Under the pieces are notes generated by a model, which saw only the letters and a program-made list of their open reading frames with translations, did not search any database and was not told the origin of the DNA. The translations under genes were made by a program, and so were the position numbers. A stretch of DNA of 64,000 nucleotides from Flavobacterium frigoritolerans (GTDB lineage Bacteria > Bacteroidota > Bacteroidia > Flavobacteriales > Flavobacteriaceae), in the NCBI RefSeq assembly GCF_025847275.1, contig NZ_JAOZEV010000002.1, positions 248,001 through 312,000 of the forward strand, read 5' to 3'. Below, one piece after another: positions 61,557-64,000 of the stretch. The number at the start of each line of letters is the position of its first letter. The stretch's first letter is position 1.

Positions 61557-62903
61557 CTAAGTTGTCTTTCTTCCATTTATAGTTTCAAACAATTCTAAGG
61601 CATTTCCATCGGTTAATAATGAAACATAATGGCATATATGCAGTAATCTTTCATATAATCCTTCTTTTTCTAAATGGTGTTTCTCTGGCAACATCTTTAA
61701 AATTAAAGTATCATAGTTTGATGTTTTTCCGTCGTATTTATTATTAAAAGCTGTTATAAATTTATCCAGAAGTGTTTGGATGATTTGATAACCAACTATT
61801 TCTTTTTCAATCACTTCACGACTTTGATATATATTTTGAACACTAAGATTTATAATATCGTTCATTTGTGCTTTATATTGACTTTTATCCATTAATGCGT
61901 AAGGAAATTTACCCGCAAGGATGGCTTCTTCATTATCAATAAAAACTTTAACTGCATCATTTATCAAGCTTCCAATTGCTAGAGCACGTAAATAACTAAT
62001 TCTATCTTCTTTAGTCGTTAACGTTTTATATTTGGCAACACCAATATTGTCTTTCACCAATTTTATCAGATATTCTAAAGCATAATCCTCTGAAACTAAT
62101 CCTAGATTTATTCCATCTTCAAAATCAATAATAGTATAGCAAATATCATCGGCAGCTTCTACTAAATAAGCTAGAGGATGCCTTTCAAAACCAATATCGT
62201 TTCCTGATTTATTAGGTAACATACCCATATCAACAGCTACCTTATTAAAAAAGTCTTTATCTGTCTGGAAGAAACCGTATTTTTTATCAGCTATATTATT
62301 AGTCGGTTTTTTGGGTAAACTTTCTTTCGGGTATTTCATAAACGCTCCTAATGTAGCATATGAAATTCTGAGTCCTCCTTCTATTCCTGGTCGACTTGCT
62401 GTTAGTACAGAAAACCCATTGGCATTACCTTCAAAATCTATTAAATCCTGCCATTCTTTATCCGACAAATGCTCTTTGTATTGTTGTCCTTTTCCTATAG
62501 AGAAATATTCACCAATTGCTTTTTCTCCCGAATGTCCAAAAGGAGGATTCCCAATATCGTGTGCCAAAGATGCAGCTGCAACTATAGCACCAAAATCGTT
62601 CATATGGTATCCGTGAACTTCTTTTAGATATGGATATTTTTCGATTATTTTTTTTCCTACCAAACGCCCTATTGAACGCCCTACAACCGAAACCTCTAAG
62701 CTGTGCGTTAATCGGGTGTGCACAAAATCTGTTTTAGAAAGCGGAATCACCTGCGTTTTATCTTGTAAACTTCTAAACGCCGACGAAAATATTATTCGAT
62801 CATAATCTACTTCAAATCCCAATCGCGTATCATCTTGTTCTACACGTAATCTTTTGCTAGTATCGCCTTGGCGTTTGAGTGATAAAAGTTGTTCCCAGTT
62901 CAT
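61557..62903 (-). CDS. dgt: Deoxyguanosinetriphosphate triphosphohydrolase (HD family)
   Basis: The 448-residue cytosolic protein has the HD-domain motifs of the dNTP triphosphohydrolase family. It has FRSLQDKTQVIPLSKTDFVH, TRLTHSLEVSVVGRSIG (first His), AASLAHDIGNPPFGHSGE (HD pair) and EAADDICYTIIDFEDGINLG (the late Asp). It hydrolyses dNTPs, notably dGTP, to nucleoside and triphosphate. The length is typical of the type I subgroup. It is convergent with the DUF3078 gene and monocistronic. Confidence 0.93.
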   Translation of the reverse strand: MNWEQLLSLKRQGDTSKRLRVEQDDTRLGFEVDYDRIIFSSAFRSLQDKTQVIPLSKTDFVHTRLTHSLEVSVVGRSIGRLVGKKIIEKYPYLKEVHGYHMNDFGAIVAAASLAHDIGNPPFGHSGEKAIGEYFSIGKGQQYKEHLSDKEWQDLIDFEGNANGFSVLTASRPGIEGGLRISYATLGAFMKYPKESLPKKPTNNIADKKYGFFQTDKDFFNKVAVDMGMLPNKSGNDIGFERHPLAYLVEAADDICYTIIDFEDGINLGLVSEDYALEYLIKLVKDNIGVAKYKTLTTKEDRISYLRALAIGSLINDAVKVFIDNEEAILAGKFPYALMDKSQYKAQMNDIINLSVQNIYQSREVIEKEIVGYQIIQTLLDKFITAFNNKYDGKTSNYDTLILKMLPEKHHLEKEGLYERLLHICHYVSLLTDGNALELFETINGRKTT

Positions 62904-62981
62904 TGTGATTTTAGATTGAAGATTAACGATTTTAGGTTATGAAAGGCAAAAATACATTTTTATTTTAGGACTTTGCACTGA

Positions 62982-63443
62982 TTAAAACTCTAATGCGGTA
63001 CTGTGTTTAATTTCTCCCATTACAAAAATACTGTTTGTATTGCCTATGTTTTCGATGGTAGATAATTTATTCATTACAAAATCCTGATAACTAGCCATAT
63101 CCTGAACAAGGATTTTTAGCATAAAATCATAATCTCCAGCAATATTATAACACTCTATAATTTCGGGAAGCGCAACAATATCTTTCACAAAATTGCTCCC
63201 TACATTTCTTGCATGTTCTTTTAATCGAACGTTACAAAAGACGGTCATACCACAATTCATTTTTTTCTTATCTAACAGAGCAACATATTTGGTAATATAT
63301 CCATCTCTTTCCAATCTTTTTATGCGCTCATAAACAGGTGTAACAGTCAGGAATAATTTGCTTGCTAGGTCTTTTGTATTGATATTTGAGTTTTCCTGAA
63401 GGTGTCTCAGGATCTCTAAATCGGTTTTATCTAAATTTTCCAT
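62982..63443 (-). CDS. Lrp/AsnC-family transcriptional regulator
   Basis: The 153-residue protein has the N-terminal winged helix-turn-helix (KTDLEILRHLQENSNINTKD and LFLTVTPVYERIKRLERDGYI, about residues 6-50) and the C-terminal RAM ligand domain (MTVFCNVRLKEH, ECYNIAGDYDFMLKILV, IENIGNTNSIFVMGE). It is of the size of Lrp and AsnC and should respond to an amino acid. It is divergent from metE, a typical target of such regulators, so it may regulate methionine synthesis; that link is inferred from position. Confidence 0.9.
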   Translation of the reverse strand: MENLDKTDLEILRHLQENSNINTKDLASKLFLTVTPVYERIKRLERDGYITKYVALLDKKKMNCGMTVFCNVRLKEHARNVGSNFVKDIVALPEIIECYNIAGDYDFMLKILVQDMASYQDFVMNKLSTIENIGNTNSIFVMGEIKHSTALEF

Positions 63444-63567
63444 AGTAATTTTTACGGCTAAAGTTCGTTTTAAAACAATTAATCAGTATTATAATCTTCA
63501 AAAATCAACTTAATAAAGTTTATTTACTTAAATAAAAACCAAATATAAGTTTTAAAAACCAATACAA

Positions 63568-63592
63568 TAAATTTGTTCAGTAAAAAATACTG
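63568..63592 (+). promoter_or_regulatory. metE promoter -7 element and palindrome at the start site
   Basis: TAAATTTG at 63568-63575 is the -7 element, and CAGTA-AAAAA-TACTG at 63578-63592 is a perfect 5-bp inverted repeat next to the expected start of transcription. It could be an operator. No SAM riboswitch was seen in the 25-base leader. Confidence 0.5.
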
Positions 63593-63600
63593 AAACAAAA

Positions 63601-64000
63601 ATGAAAACAAATAATTTAGGTTATCCTCGAATTGGCAGCAACAGAGAATTAAAAAAAGCTAGTGAATTATACTGGGCAGGGCAACTTTCGGCTGAAGAAC
63701 TTTTGGCTGTCGGAAAGAACATCCGTAAAGAAAACTGGCAATTACAGGCTGAATCTGGTATTGATTTAATTCCGTCAAATGATTTCTCATTTTACGATCA
63801 GGTTCTGGATTTAACATTGACATTAGGAGCAATTCCTGAACGTTACAATGATTTTGCAAAAACCAATTCTTCTATCGATTTGTATTTTGCAATGGCAAGA
63901 GGTTCTCAAAAAAAAGGACAAGATGTTGTTGCTATGGAAATGACAAAATGGTTTGACACCAATTACCATTATATTGTTCCTGAATTTACAAAAAACCAAA
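63601..64000 (+). CDS. metE: Cobalamin-independent methionine synthase, 5' part
   Basis: The gene is cut by the window end; 133 codons are visible. The reading frame starts MKTNNLGYPRIGSNRELKKA, the classic beginning of MetE, and continues with SFYDQVLDLTLTLGAIPERY and MEMTKWFDTNYHYIVPEF, all matching the N-terminal folate-binding domain. MetE makes methionine from homocysteine with methyltetrahydrofolate without B12. The full protein should be about 770 residues. It is divergent from the Lrp-type regulator. Confidence 0.95.
   Translation, partial: MKTNNLGYPRIGSNRELKKASELYWAGQLSAEELLAVGKNIRKENWQLQAESGIDLIPSNDFSFYDQVLDLTLTLGAIPERYNDFAKTNSSIDLYFAMARGSQKKGQDVVAMEMTKWFDTNYHYIVPEFTKNQ

Noticed and set aside
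63443..63601. SAM or other riboswitch upstream of metE
   Set aside because: The leader after the -7 element is only about 25 bases and has no riboswitch-like fold; the other gene starts checked show none either.
1..64000. CRISPR array
   Set aside because: No regularly spaced direct repeats with unique spacers and no cas-like genes were seen.

Overview
The window looks like a chromosomal stretch of a Flavobacterium-like member of the Bacteroidota. The evidence is an AT-rich genome, promoter elements of the Bacteroidota type (TTG, about 19-21 bases, then TAnnTTTG), the gliding genes gldD/gldE next to ssb and mutY, a C-terminal type IX secretion sorting domain, many lipoproteins with short lipoboxes, and a pbpC / alpha-2-macroglobulin pair. 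Most genes are housekeeping or envelope genes with clear families.

Layout. 1-7130: two tandem chalcone-isomerase-like secreted proteins, an amino-acid dehydrogenase, a TonB-like protein convergent with exbB/exbD, and folC. 7270-16500: accessory region with two near-identical tRNA-Val genes, a propeller lipoprotein, tRNA-Tyr, a decayed integrase directly after the tRNA, three paralogous secreted proteins of unknown function, two AraC-type regulators, and a decayed tRNA 3' end with its terminator. This is the architecture of an old tRNA-associated island. 16818-21220: a membrane-anchored AraC regulator, a secreted glycosidase-like protein, a truncated second copy of the regulator, and an outer-membrane barrel. 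21317-23598: a lipoprotein with a C-terminal Tae4-like amidase domain, overlapped by a Tai4-like lipoprotein. This looks like a toxin-immunity pair with no secretion machinery in view. 23854-35550: small unknown gene, XRE regulator, a sigma-54 type two-component system divergent from an ABC exporter, a phosphotransferase, a cation antiporter, a P-loop NTPase and a membrane protein.

35726-47430: ribosomal proteins L27 and L21, two M16 peptidases, a DMT exporter, a metal-binding-domain lipoprotein, gldD-gldE-ssb-mutY on the minus strand, then HU, a 30-residue very basic protein and RNase G on the plus strand. 47574-64000: an unknown exported protein, pbpC, a REP-type transposase flanked by four copies of one palindrome, a giant alpha-2-macroglobulin lipoprotein, a SUKH-like protein, tadA, dxs, a DUF3078 protein, dgt, an Lrp-type regulator and the 5' part of metE, which runs off the window.

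The most interesting candidates are the amidase/immunity lipoprotein pair, the relic island at tRNA-Tyr with its unknown secreted trio and AraC pair, and the REP palindromes around the transposase between pbpC and the macroglobulin gene. All family names come from recognising sequence motifs by eye; no database search was run.
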